Shown here piece after piece: positions 11,465 through 21,505 of a stretch of DNA of 64,000 nt. Both the position numbers and the translations under genes were made by a program. Source of the stretch: Astyanax mexicanus (lineage: Eukaryota > Chordata > Actinopteri > Characiformes > Acestrorhamphidae); assembly GCF_023375975.1 (NCBI RefSeq), contig NW_026040045.1, positions 1,869,001 through 1,933,000 of the forward strand. The letters run 5' to 3'. A model generated the notes under the pieces. It did no database searches. It saw only the letters and a list, made by a program, of their open reading frames with translations, and was not told the origin of the DNA. Positions within the stretch are counted from its first letter, which is position 1; the number at the start of each line of letters is the position of its first letter.

Positions 11465-13153
11465 ATGGAGTTCATTGAACGTAATGGTGTAAAAGTTCCT
11501 AATTCTGTGGTCGTTAGTGGATTAACTGGGTCAGACTGTGATGAAGAGATGTTTACATTCTTGAGAGAAAATGGTGCCATAAATAGGACACTAAAAGTAG
11601 ATGACACTAGTTCTGAATTACATTCACAAGTAATTGTAGAATACAGTTCCGGTTCTGCTTTGCAGACATTACAACCCCTTCTACCCTACCGTTGTACGCT
11701 TGCCAACGATTCAAATACTGTATGCTGCGTAAGAGCATTAGCGGACGTTTACTGTCAGGGGGCGGGTAGTAAGATCACGCACACTTATGTAGGTGAGCTA
11801 CAGAGAGTAGCTAAACTAAGTGGGAGGGATTTAGAAGCAGTCCTGAAAGAAGCCCTGGATCACATTGGTGAAATCATTGACTCATCTGAGCCTGTTGAAC
11901 AGAAAAGTCCTGCAGCAAGCCCCGACCAAACGTCAGAGCTAAACCTGTCTGCATCTCAATCCCAAGCCCTATTTGGTGCTCACCTGAAACCTACCTCTGA
12001 TGACAGCAGGAGCCATCATTCTGCAAATTCCTTGTCGCCTCCTAAGCACAGATCAGTTCCACTGCTTGATTCTATGACACTCAATCCACCTGAAGTGCAG
12101 AAAGTAATAGTGGAGCACATCGTGAGAAGTGAAGATAAATCTCCCTTCGCTGGTTCATCTGTGAGATTGAGAATCTTTTCTGGCAAAGTTCCAAAGCCAT
12201 ACAGCGAGGTCGACTACGACACATGGCGTTCTCAGGTCGGGCTGATGCTCAGCGATCCATCAGTCCATGATAGAGAAGTAACACGCAGGATTCTTGAAAG
12301 TCTTCTGTCCCCTGCTGCTGACATAATCAAGCACATCAGTCCAGAGTCTGCAGCCACAACATACTTGCAGCTATTAGATTCAGCCTATGGTATTGTAGAG
12401 GATGGAGAAGAATTGTTTGCACAGTTCATGAGTACTCTTCAAGATGCAGGAGAAAAGCCTTCAGCGTACCTGCAGCGTCTTCAGTCTGCACTGAGTCAAG
12501 CTGAAAGAGCAGGTGGTGTTTTGGCTCGTGACATGAACCAGCATCTCCTCAAGCAGTTTTGTAGGGGCTGCTGGAATGATAGTTTACTGGCAGACCTGCA
12601 GTTAGAACACAAGATAAAACACCCCCCGCCATTCGCTGAGTTGCTGCTGTTACTGCGCACAGCGGAAAACAAGCATGAAGCTAAAGTTGCAAGAAGGAAA
12701 CAGCACTTAAGCGTAGCTAAACAGAAAACTTCAGTGCACTCACACACTATGTGCAACCGTAGTGTAGTCAGTAGTGTAGTTCCAGTTGAGCCAGTTTCCA
12801 CTGAAATGAGCGAACTGAGGAAAGAACTAGCTCAAATTAAAAGCCAACTAACCTCCATTCTGAAACTGAAAAGTGAAAGAAAAACCTGTGTGAAGCCTGA
12901 ATCTTCATCAGAACCACTGAGACAACCTAGACCTACAAAACCTGACCATGCACAGAAGAAAGAGAGAAAGACTTTGGCTAAGAAAAACACCAGTGAAAAG
13001 CCCAAGCCCTGGTATTGTTTTCGCTGTGGAGAAGATGGACACATTGTGGCTAATTGTGAGGCTGAAGCTAACCCTGCTCTAGTCGCTGCCAAGAGAAGAG
13101 AGTTAAGAGAGAAACAAAGAGCATGGGAAGATGAACAAAACCCTTTAAACTGA
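11465..13153 (+). CDS. gag: Gypsy B Gag, PNMA-like, apparently intact
   Basis: 562 codons from the ATG at 11465 (AAAAATGG, good context) to TGA 13151-13153. The N-terminal third (MEFIERNGVKVPNSVVVSG ... VLKEALDHIGEII) resembles the N-terminal domain of paraneoplastic antigen PNMA proteins. Residues about 225-415 are the capsid-like part (LRIFSGKVPKPYSEVDYD, DTWRSQVGLMLSDP, GEKPSAYLQRLQSAL). A basic linker leads to one CCHC knuckle, CFRCGEDGHIVANC, near residue 518. Vertebrate PNMA genes are known to derive from a gypsy gag of this kind; this copy is a transposon, since LTRs and pol are present. The last codons overlap a -1 slippery site that gives access to pol. Confidence 0.92.
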   Translation: MEFIERNGVKVPNSVVVSGLTGSDCDEEMFTFLRENGAINRTLKVDDTSSELHSQVIVEYSSGSALQTLQPLLPYRCTLANDSNTVCCVRALADVYCQGAGSKITHTYVGELQRVAKLSGRDLEAVLKEALDHIGEIIDSSEPVEQKSPAASPDQTSELNLSASQSQALFGAHLKPTSDDSRSHHSANSLSPPKHRSVPLLDSMTLNPPEVQKVIVEHIVRSEDKSPFAGSSVRLRIFSGKVPKPYSEVDYDTWRSQVGLMLSDPSVHDREVTRRILESLLSPAADIIKHISPESAATTYLQLLDSAYGIVEDGEELFAQFMSTLQDAGEKPSAYLQRLQSALSQAERAGGVLARDMNQHLLKQFCRGCWNDSLLADLQLEHKIKHPPPFAELLLLLRTAENKHEAKVARRKQHLSVAKQKTSVHSHTMCNRSVVSSVVPVEPVSTEMSELRKELAQIKSQLTSILKLKSERKTCVKPESSSEPLRQPRPTKPDHAQKKERKTLAKKNTSEKPKPWYCFRCGEDGHIVANCEAEANPALVAAKRRELREKQRAWEDEQNPLN

Positions 13154-13186
13154 AGCCAGTTTCTGTCATGGGACAGCCAGGAACTG
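13144..13186 (+). promoter_or_regulatory. -1 ribosomal frameshift signal at the gag stop
   Basis: Slippery heptamer TTTAAAC at 13144-13150, read in the gag frame as T TTA AAC directly before TGA. After a 6-nt spacer (13151-13156) comes a hairpin. Outer stem CAGTTT (13157-13162) pairs with GAACTG (13181-13186); inner stem CTGTC (13163-13167) pairs with GACAG (13172-13176). The loop is ATGG and CCAG (13177-13180) forms a 3' bulge. Slipping back one base puts the ribosome in the protease-pol frame, which is open through this point. Confidence 0.85.
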
Positions 13187-16100
13187 AAGATCATTCTCGT
13201 CCCACCACCAAGAAAGCTGGAAAACCACATACTCAGCGAGCTTCACTAAAATGTGCACAAACAAGACAACCCTGTTTTATACCTAAAGGATTGATAGGAA
13301 CCAAATGCACAGCTCAAGTGAAAATTGGAAAAATTCAGACAAACTGTCTACTTGATACTGGTTCCCAGGTAACCACAATCTCCCAATCATTCTTCAACCA
13401 ACAACTACCAGCTCACCAGATGAACCCACTTGGTGACCTGTTGGAAGTGGAAGGAGCTAATGGACAGACGGTGCCTTACCTGGGGTATGTAGACCTGAGT
13501 ATCACTTTTCCTGAAGAATTTGCTGGAGCAGAGGTGGAAGTACCAACACTAGCCTTGGTTGTTCCAGACCTAAATTCTGACACTCAACCCCAAGTCCTCA
13601 TTGGCACAAACACTTAGGATGTCTTGTATATGACCATCAATGAAAAGAATGTGAGAGAGTACAATTCCAGTTCGTACGGTTATAAAGCCGTATTGAAAAT
13701 ACTCAAAGCAAGACTTGAACAACAACAAAACCTCACTCATGGGTTAGTCAAACTCCACAGCAAGAACTCTCAAGTCATTCCTGCTGGAGAAGATGTGGTC
13801 TTAGAAGGCTGTATTTCAGTCAAGCAGCAGATGTTTGGAACTATGGCTGTTTTAGAACATCCCACATGTTCCACTTTGCCTGGAGGACTATTAGTAAAGC
13901 CCTGTTTGATGAGCATCCCTAGTAGGTCATACCAAAAAGTACCTGTGATGTTAAAGAATGAGTCTGGACATGATATAGTAATGCCCCAGAAATGCATCAT
14001 TGCTGAACTTAATGCAGTTCAGGCTTTATTACCCCAGCCGTCCAGGTCAGCTGAATCTGAATCAGTCAGTCCTGAATTGAGCTTTAACTTTGAAGGTTCT
14101 CCTATCTCTACTGAGTGGAAAGAGCGTGTCACACAAAAGCTGAGCAGCTTGCCTGAAGTCTTTGCGCATAATGACCTAGATTATGGAAGAACTAATAGAG
14201 TCAAGCATCACATAAAACTCTCTGATGAGACTCCATTCAAGCATCGAGCTCGACCTATTCACCCACAAGATCTAGAAGCTGTCCGCAAACATCTTCAAGA
14301 GCTCCTGCAGGCTGGTATAATCAGAGAGTCTGAATCACCTTTCTCATCTCCCATAGTAGTGGTGCGGAAGAAGAATGGAGATGTTCGCTTATGCATAGAC
14401 TACAGGAAGCTGAACCTTCAGACAGTTAAAGACGCGTATGCTCTTCCAAACTTAGAGGAGACCTTTTCCACACTCACAGGGTCAAAATGGTTCTCGGTGT
14501 TGGACTTAAAATCTGGGTACTACCAAATTGAGGTTGAAGAGACTGACAAACCAAAGACTGCCTTCGTGTGTCCCCTTGGATTCTGGGAATTCAATCGAAT
14601 GCCACAAGGGATCACAAACGCACCAAGCACATTCCAACGCTTGATGGAAAAATGTATGAGCGGCATGAACCTGAAAGAAGTCCTTGTATTTCTTGACGAC
14701 TTGATTGTTTTCTCCAAGACTCTAGAGGAGCATGAAGTGAGGTTGCTGAAAGTCCTAAATCGTCTCAAAGAATATGGTTTGAAGCTTTCTCCAACTAAAT
14801 GTAAGTTTTTTCAAACGTCTGTCCGATACTTAGGCCACATAGTATCGCAGGATGGAGTTGAGACTGATCCCAACAAAGTAGAAGCCCTAAAAACATGGCC
14901 AAGACCCAAAGGATTAAAAGAACTGAGATCCTTCCTTGGTTTTTCAGGCTACTACAGACGTTTCATAAAAAACTACTCTAGTGTTGTCAGACCACTCACC
15001 AACCTAACTGTTGGATACCCACCTTTGAGGAGAAGTAGCCAACTCAAGAAGGAGCCAAAACAGTATCATGATCCGAAACAACCATTTGGTAGCCGCTGGA
15101 CTCCTGAGTGTGAATGCTCATTCCAGGCAATCATTGAAAAACTCACCTCAGCACCTGTCCTAGGATTTGCGAACCCCCAGCTTCCATATGTCCTTCACAC
15201 TGACGCCAGTACTACTGGACTGGGAGCCGCATTGTACCAAGAGCAAGAAGGAAAAATGAGGGTTATCTCCTATGCAAGCAGAGGGTTATCAAGAAGTGAA
15301 TCTAAGTACCCTGCACACAAGCTTGAATTTTTGGCACTCAAGTGGGCGGTCACCGAAAAATTCAATGACTATTTGTATGGAAGTCCATTTACTGTCGTGA
15401 CTGATAGTAACCCACTTACATACATCCTCACTACTGCTAAGATGGATGCCACAAGCTACCGGTGGCTAGCTACGCTGTCAACCTTCAACTTCAAGCTTAA
15501 ATACAGGGCTGGGAAACAAAATGGAGATGCTGATGGTCTTTCCAGAAGGCCCCATGGTGAGTTGACCAATGATGCTGTTTCCAGGAAAGAGCAAGAACGA
15601 ATCCAGCAGTTTGCTAATACTCACCTGGAGGGTTCAGATGTTTGCGTGAGCCAAGATGTCGTGAAAGCTATCTGTGAAAAGCATTTTGTCAGACATACAT
15701 TGGACGAATGTCAGCAAGACAATGACATGGTGGCACATATACATTCTCTGGTCGTTTCTTCAGGTTCCATTCCAGATGGTTTCGTTGACGAAGAACAAAG
15801 TGGGTTGCCCGTAATTCCACAAATGTCCGAAGAAGAGATCCAGAACCAACAAAGAGCCGATCCATGTTTGAGGGAAATCATTCACCAGATGGAGACAGGA
15901 GAGACAATTTCTCCAGCGGTCAGAAAAGAGCTGCCACAAGTCACCCATTTCCTAAAACAATGGAAAAAGCTAAGATTGTACAACAAAATCTTATATCGTC
16001 AGCGCTTGGACGGAGACAACCCTACTTACCAGCTGGTCTTACCTGAACCATCAAGAGCTGTTGTTCTCAAAAGTCTACACGATGACATGGGTCACATGGG

Positions 16101-17301
16101 AATGGAACGGACACTTAATTTGGCAAGGTCTAGATTCTACTGGCCGAAAATGTCTGATGATGTAGAAAGAAAAATCAAGACCTGTGACAGATGTGTCCGA
16201 AGGAAGACTTTACCAGAAAGAGCAGCACCCTTGATGAACATCACTTCGACTAGACCCCTTGAACTTGTGTGTATGGACTTCTTGTCCATAGAGCCTGACC
16301 AAAGCAACACCAAGGATGTCCTCGTGATTACAGACCATTTCACGAAGTACGCGGTAGCGATTCCCACACCAAACCAAAAAGCTCAGACTGTTGCGAAATG
16401 CCTCTGGGAAAACTTTATAGTTCATTATGGCATCCCTGAATGTCTACATAGTGACCAAGGTCCAGATTTTGAATCACATGTCATTAAGGAATTATGTCAG
16501 ATTATGGGAATTCGCAAGTCACGTACTACGCCATATCACCCTCGCGGGAATCCTGTGGAACGCTTCAACCGAACTCTGCTAAATCTCCTTGGAGTTCTTA
16601 GCGAGGAAGACAAGTCAAAGTGGAAACAATTCGTCAAGCCCTTGGTGCACGCATACAACTGCACAAAGAATGATGTGACTGGGCATACCCCATATGAATT
16701 AATGTTTGGAAGACAGCCAAAACTACCTGTAGATCTAGCATTTGGCTTGCCCTTGAGGGATAAGCGTTATAAGTCACATTCCCAGTACGCCCAAGATCTC
16801 AAGTCACGTCTTGACGAAAGCTTCAAGTTAGCCCAGCAAAGTGCAGAGAAAATTGCAAAAGCTAACAAGACCAGATTTGACCGGCATGTCACTGCCTCTA
16901 AACTAGAAGTTGGTGACCGAGTCCTTGTAAGGGCAGTCAGACTCCGTGGAAAGCACAAACTTGCTGATAAGTGGGAGCCAGACATCCACATAGTGGTTAA
17001 ACAGGCCGAAAACTTCCCAGTCTACACAGTCAAGCCGGAAACTACAGATGGTCCGCTGAGAACTCTGCACAGAGATCTGCTTCTTCCTTGCAATTTCTTG
17101 CCAGATGCTGCTGCGGAGCCACCTGTTCCGAAACCCCAACAAAAACCCAGAACACGACAATCTGTTGCACAAGAACCAGTAGACCAAGATTTGGCCTTTG
17201 ATGATGAATTTCTACACTACAGAGTCACAGATTGACCAGTAGTCAGACCCACCAGTTTCACTACTATTTATGAGGTACCTGTGAGAAGAGAAACACAAGA
17301 A

Positions 17302-17430
17302 AACTCACCTGAAGAAAACTCACCTGAAAAGAACTCACCTGAAAAGAACTCACCTGAAAAAAACTCACCTGAAGAAAACTCACCTGAAAAGAACTCTCCT
17401 GACGAGAACTTTTCTGTTAATAACTTACCT
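17302..17430 (+). repeat. 15-bp coding minisatellite in the gypsy B pol tail
   Basis: About eight and a half copies of AACTCACCTGAAAAG-like units starting at 17302, 17317, 17332 and so on, encoding N-S-P-E-K/E. The last copies are diverged (NFSVN, NLPAN). The related element at 28933-29236 carries a differently expanded proline/charged repeat at the same place. Confidence 0.9.
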
Positions 17431-17796
17431 GCAAATGATGTACCTGTAATGTCATTCCAATTCCTAGACCAAGATTCAAGTACACAAATGGAAGCTGAAA
17501 GAGAAACTGAAGATGTTCTGCCTGGAGCTGAGCAAAGTGAATCGAGTGAAGACACTGACTCTGGCGAATCAGATTGTGTCAGACGGTCTAACCGTAAAAG
17601 AGAGCAACCTGAGCGCCTGCACTATGCTCAGTTTGGAAACCCAGTTGTCTCCATGGTTCAGTCTTTATTCCATGGCCTAAGCACAGCTTTTACCGAAGCT
17701 TTGAGAGACATTCCAGAACCTGATTACTTACCTTGTTCCCATTCCAAACGTGTTACTGCACAGCCATACAGATGCACCGGGACGTGCATACGTTCA

Positions 17797-17807
17797 AGCG
17801 GGGAGGG
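17797..17807 (+). promoter_or_regulatory. Polypurine tract of gypsy B
   Basis: AGCGGGGAGGG ends immediately before the 3' LTR TGTAACCC. It overlaps the pol tail reading frame. It is the expected plus-strand DNA primer site. Confidence 0.75.
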
Positions 17808-19185
17808 TGTAACCCAGGTTATAAAAGTCTGAATTATTTAAAAAGTACATTTTATTATTAAAAAGGGCACATAATTAATATATAGTCTATTACAATTAAG
17901 AATAGCTAATTCTTAATAAAAACACAATAAATAAAATAAGTCAATTAAATAAGGAGCTGGGAAAATAATGTAAATAAATACAGACACAAATATTAGAGTA
18001 AAATAAACTTTATTTAATCCATAAATAATTATTTTTCATATTTTTGGGAATACTTTGTTGTTTTAGTAGCACGTCACCTATTGCAGCCAATAGGGTGATC
18101 GTATTACGCTGACATGAGTGGGAAATACTGTTGACCCTGACCCAGCACTTCCTTTTGGGTCAAGCAGCCATCAGGAGCAGGTGAATGCTGGAAGAAAGTT
18201 GACAGAAAGCTAGATACAAGCCAAACTTAGGTGATAGAAACCTTATTATTATCAGTAATAACTCTCATCTACTCTAAAACGCTGAGCTGGTGGAGCCAAG
18301 ACGCAGTTTGTGGTGAATGAGGAGCTTATTAGCCTGATACACAGAGGTTTTTCTGCATCGGTCAGGTTTTTTTGACTAGAGTTCAAATTGGATTCCCTCG
18401 TTTCTACGTTTGATGGCGAGCCTCCCTGGACTTCGACCCTGAAAGCTGTTTGCAAGTACTGTGGACAACTCTGATCTGTGAAACCCCTTTTTTCCCTTAT
18501 TGCTGAACTTTTATTCATCTTCAGAGCGGTAGGAGAAATACTCACCATGCCATAGACTGGACTCTTTGCACATACCCACACTTCAAACTCCAACTCCCAC
18601 CTGTGAAAAAAAAAGAAAAAAAAAAGAACTTTATATTGTTGTGGTTTTGATATATGTATATTGTTTTATTATTTTAAGTGAACTTAATTCTTGAAGTTAC
18701 AAAATCTAACTAATATTCTTGTTATTTTATTTTGGTATTCTGGTGAAAAAGGGATATTCTGATATTGATACTGAGGTTGATATTGATATTTTGCATATAT
18801 ATAAATATATTATTATTATAGATTTTCCTACCCGGGTAGTAGTAATATAAATAGTATCACATACAACAACATCAGGGAAAGATAATATTGGTATTATTCA
18901 TATTGAATATTCTATATCTTTTGTTTATTATTTTCTTTTATTATAATAGTATTATAATAGTATTCGTACTTACCTTTTCAATAAACGGAGGCTTCCACTA
19001 AGCTCCAAATTCCAGAGACGTGGTGCAGTGTTGTTTCTCACGTGGTGTTGTCCTGGGCTCCGTAGACGATCCTGGTATCTTCTGACCGGCCTATAGTTAT
19101 CCTTTCTATTGCTCAGTATATTAGTGCTTGATATTAAAATATTGAAAACTAGCTAACACATTACTACTCTGTAGTAATCGTTACA
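17808..19185 (+). repeat. Gypsy B 3' LTR
   Basis: 1378 bp, colinear with the 5' LTR at offset 7824. One visible difference: A at 18172 where the 5' LTR has G at 10348. It contains the pol stop codon at 17830-17832. Followed by the CATG duplication and gypsy A 3' untranslated sequence. Confidence 0.95.
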
Positions 19186-19329
19186 CATGTCCTGGGACCT
19201 CTGTCTTAAAAGTCTATGGTTGTCATGTTATGTTAAAAAAAAAAAAAGATTTGTTGTATGCTCATATTTTGCAGTGTTGACATGTTGGAAGTGTTTGAAG
19301 AGCTCTAAAGCACCACTTAAAAAGAGGCA

Positions 19330-19474
19330 TGTTGTAATAGTTAGTAACCTGTTCCCCTGTATGTGCTGCCACCTTCTGATGGGTTTGTGTATTGCCACAG
19401 TTTCTACCCATAATGCTGTTCTACTGTTGCTCTTTCTCTCTCAGTTTTTTGTTTTTTATAAAGAAACCTGAACA
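19330..19474 (+). repeat. Gypsy A 3' LTR
   Basis: 145 bp, partner of 5546-5687. Preceded by the A-rich purine tract AAAAAGAGGCA. Followed by the AGGGC duplication and by BEL pol. Confidence 0.9.
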
Positions 19475-19479
19475 AGGGC

Positions 19480-20840
19480 CATCAAAAAGGGTGCAGAAGA
19501 ACATGGAGCGGACACTGAAAAGTTCGTAGAACGCCACTTCTACATGGATGATGGGCTGATCTCGTTGCCATCTGAGGAAGAGGCGGTTGACCCCCTTGGT
19601 CTAGTGGCTCCTGTCATTATCCAAGGCAGTGCTCTCCTAAGGGAACTTACTGTGGACTCAATTGACTGGGATGCACCTCTACCTGAAGAAAAACGCAGTC
19701 GATGGGAAACCTGGGACTCATTACAAGATTTGAAGGAACTTCATGTCCCACGAGCATACACAAGTTCGTCCCTATCCAAGGCAGCGCATAAAGAGTTTAG
19801 CATGTTTTCGGATGCATCAACAAAAGCCATTGGTGTTGTGGCATACCTTAGGGTCATCTGCGAAGACGGACAAGTTGAGGTTGGCTTCGTAATGGGTAAG
19901 GCTAAGCTCACCCCACCTTCTCAGCCTACCATTCCGAGGCTGGAGTTATGTGCTGCTGTGCTGGTCGTTGAAATGGCGGAACTGATCCAATATGAGCTGG
20001 ATCTCAAACTGGATGCAACTAAATTCTTTTCTGACAGTAGAGTGGTCCTTGGCTATATCTACAACGAGACTAGACGCATCCATGTGTATGTTCATAATAG
20101 AGCGCAGCGCATACGCCAGTCCACAAAGCCAGAACAGTGGTCCTACATTTTTCGCAATCCGTGGACCAGCAAAAGGCCTCTTTTCTGATTGTGGCACAAA
20201 TTTTGTTGGTGCTGCTAGAGAGCTGGGACTGGGAAAGAATCAACAGAGCACAGCTGTGCAGCAGTACCTCGACACACTGGGCTGCACATGGGAGTTCAAC
20301 CCCCCTCATGCCTCCCATATGGGCGGATCATGGGAATGCATGATTGGGATGGTTCGTAGAATTCTGGATTCCATGTTGCTGCAGGAGAAAGTTCTCTCAC
20401 ACAAAGTTTTGTGCACTCTCATGGCTGAGGTTACAGCAATACTAAATGCCAGACCTCTCATCCCAGTGTCCACGGACCCAGATGCACCTTTCATACTGAC
20501 CCCTGCAATGATACTTACCCAGAAGAAAGGGGTCCCACCTCCACTAGGTGACTTTACAGATAAAGACCTATTCTGCAGACAGTGGAGACAAGTACAAGCT
20601 TTTGCTAACAAATTTTGGACCCGTTGGAGCCATGAGTATCTCCCAACCCTACAAAGACGTCGTAAGTGGACTGTTTCTTGCAGAGATCTGCAGGAAGGAG
20701 ATGTAGTCCTATTGAAGGATGATCAGGTCACTCGCAACGAATGGCCGCTTGCTGTCATCAGTGCTGTGTTCCCTGGTAAGGATGGTAAAGTTCGGAAAAT
20801 TAAAGTCAGGACAGCAACCAAAGGCACCCCGAAGACGTAA
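19480..20840 (+). pseudogene. pol: BEL pol: RT catalytic motif, RNase H, integrase C-terminus
   Basis: Resumes the frame interrupted at 5545 with IKKGAEEHGADTEKF, then HFYMDDGLISLPSEEEA, where Y-M-D-D is the RT catalytic motif. About 100 codons are missing between EEEAV and DPLGLVAPVIIQ. RNase H-like sequence follows (EFSMFSDASTKAIGVVAYL, RLELCAAVLVVEMA, FFSDSRVVLGYIYN) to about 20150. A second large deletion and a frame change then join it to integrase at FSDCGTNFVGAAREL (second D) and HMGGSWECMIGMVRR (E). The first integrase D and the zinc domain are gone. The C-terminus (RRRKWTVSCRDLQEGDVVLL) ends at TAA 20838-20840. Clearly defective. Confidence 0.88.
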
Positions 20841-20945
20841 TTGAGACCAGTCTTTGAAGTTGTTTTGCTCTTTCCAACAGAAGAATGTTCATAATCTTTG
20901 TGAACATCAGGGTGGTGTGACCTTATTAAAAGGTCAGGCGGGGAG

Positions 20946-21505
20946 TGTGCTGCCCCCTATTGGCAATATTTGTATATATATATTTTTTGTACTTCCTGTT
21001 TAGACAGGAAGCAGGAAGTAGGAAGCCATATGTAGAAATGTTCACATGAAGCACTGTTAGGAGAGCTGAAGACAATCAGTAGCCATCCTGTTGATGCGCC
21101 AGTGGAGGCATTGCTTGTAAGTTATTATTTTGTTGTTTGATATGTTATCTAGTGATATATAGTCATATTTCATGATTAGGAGAGGAAAAAAGTGTTTACA
21201 TTTGAGCCTCAATTATATGATAGCTGTGTTGGCTTTTTACATGCAGCTGTCTGGTTAAATCGTGTACTACAAGTATTAGTAATATTCTTTAATGCATATG
21301 TCTCTAAAACAACTTATTTTGTACATTGTTTTAAGAATCCTTTTTGTTATTTATTTTTAGTTTCACTCTTGTGACACATCTTCACTCTCAGTGAGTCTGC
21401 TGTAAAATAAAGGAGCTAAAGGCTATTTCCTGACTCCAGTGTCATGTGTACGGAGTTTGGCTGGCTGTCTACCTGAAGTTATAACACATAAGCAAGGACA
21501 GTACA
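20946..21505 (+). repeat. BEL 3' LTR (complete)
   Basis: 560 bp, TGTGCTGCCCC...GGACAGTACA, preceded by a purine tract (AGGCGGGGAG). A TATATATATATTTTTTG run at about 20970 may serve as core promoter. Its last 157 bp match 1545-1701. Satellite starts at the next base. Confidence 0.88.

Larger units (their letters stand above)
13150..17832 (+). pseudogene. pol: Gypsy B protease-pol with two in-frame stops
   Basis: Entered by -1 frameshifting; the first ATG in frame is 13168. Protease: CLLDTGSQVTTI at about 13348. An in-frame TAG at 13615-13617 interrupts QVLIGTNT/DVLY. RT: RKKNGDVRLCIDYRKLN, WFSVLDLKSGYYQIEV and VLVFLDDLIVFS (F-L-D-D). RNase H: VLHTDASTTGLGAAL and HKLEFLALKWA. Integrase: zinc site (HDDMGHMG ... 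CDRCVRRK), then D in CMDFLS, D in LHSDQGPDFES and E in NPVERFNRTLL. A basic domain (VRLRGKHKLADKWEPD) follows. TGA at 17233-17235 separates the tail, which continues in frame to 17832. The minus-strand relative has no stop at that point, so the stop is secondary. The tail contains a 5-residue NSPEK/E repeat and ends inside the 3' LTR. Confidence 0.9.
9984..19185 (+). mobile_element. Gypsy B: young Ty3/gypsy element with PNMA-like gag
   Basis: Two 1378-bp LTRs (9984-11361 and 17808-19185) with terminal TGTAAC/GTTACA, flanked by the 4-bp duplication CATG (9980-9983, 19186-19189). I could find one base difference between the LTRs (G at 10348 versus A at 18172), which implies a very recent insertion. 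The internal order is PBS, gag, -1 frameshift signal, protease, RT, RNase H, integrase, a repetitive C-terminal tail and a polypurine tract. It sits in the 3' untranslated segment of gypsy A. The gag is intact; pol has two in-frame stops. Confidence 0.95.
5546..19474 (+). mobile_element. Gypsy A: short-LTR Ty3/gypsy element inserted in BEL pol
   Basis: Bounded by 142-bp and 145-bp LTRs starting TGTTGTAATAG and ending CCTGAACA, flanked by a perfect 5-bp target duplication AGGGC (5541-5545 and 19475-19479). Removing it, with one duplication, rejoins BEL pol in frame (...YGLRRA + IKKGAEEHG...). The order inside is PBS, gag, pol, then gypsy B inserted in the 3' untranslated part, then polypurine tract (AAAAAGAGGCA, 19319-19329) and right LTR. 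The LTRs differ at about six positions plus a T-run length. The pol style (MEAEGIIRPC, VVKKNGDIRVCLDPK) resembles the K02A2.6/Mag or CsRn1 groups; which one is inference. Confidence 0.92.
1545..21505 (+). mobile_element. BEL/Pao LTR retrotransposon carrying nested insertions
   Basis: The outer element of the nest. The last 157 bp of the LTR is present on the left (1545-1701) and the complete 560-bp LTR on the right (20946-21505); the shared part differs at one base. Between them lie BEL-type gag, protease, RT, RNase H and integrase C-terminus in the expected order, split by an L2 fragment (2566-3219) and gypsy A (5546-19474). Without insertions about 5.4 kb of BEL remains. At least three frameshifts, in-frame stops at 4410 and about 4552, and two pol deletions make it non-autonomous. 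The right LTR abuts satellite DNA, so it probably inserted into the array. Confidence 0.9.

Noticed and set aside
11465..13153. A host PNMA gene
   Set aside because: The PNMA-like protein is flanked by PBS, pol and near-identical LTRs with target duplications, so it is the gag of a transposon, not a domesticated gene.
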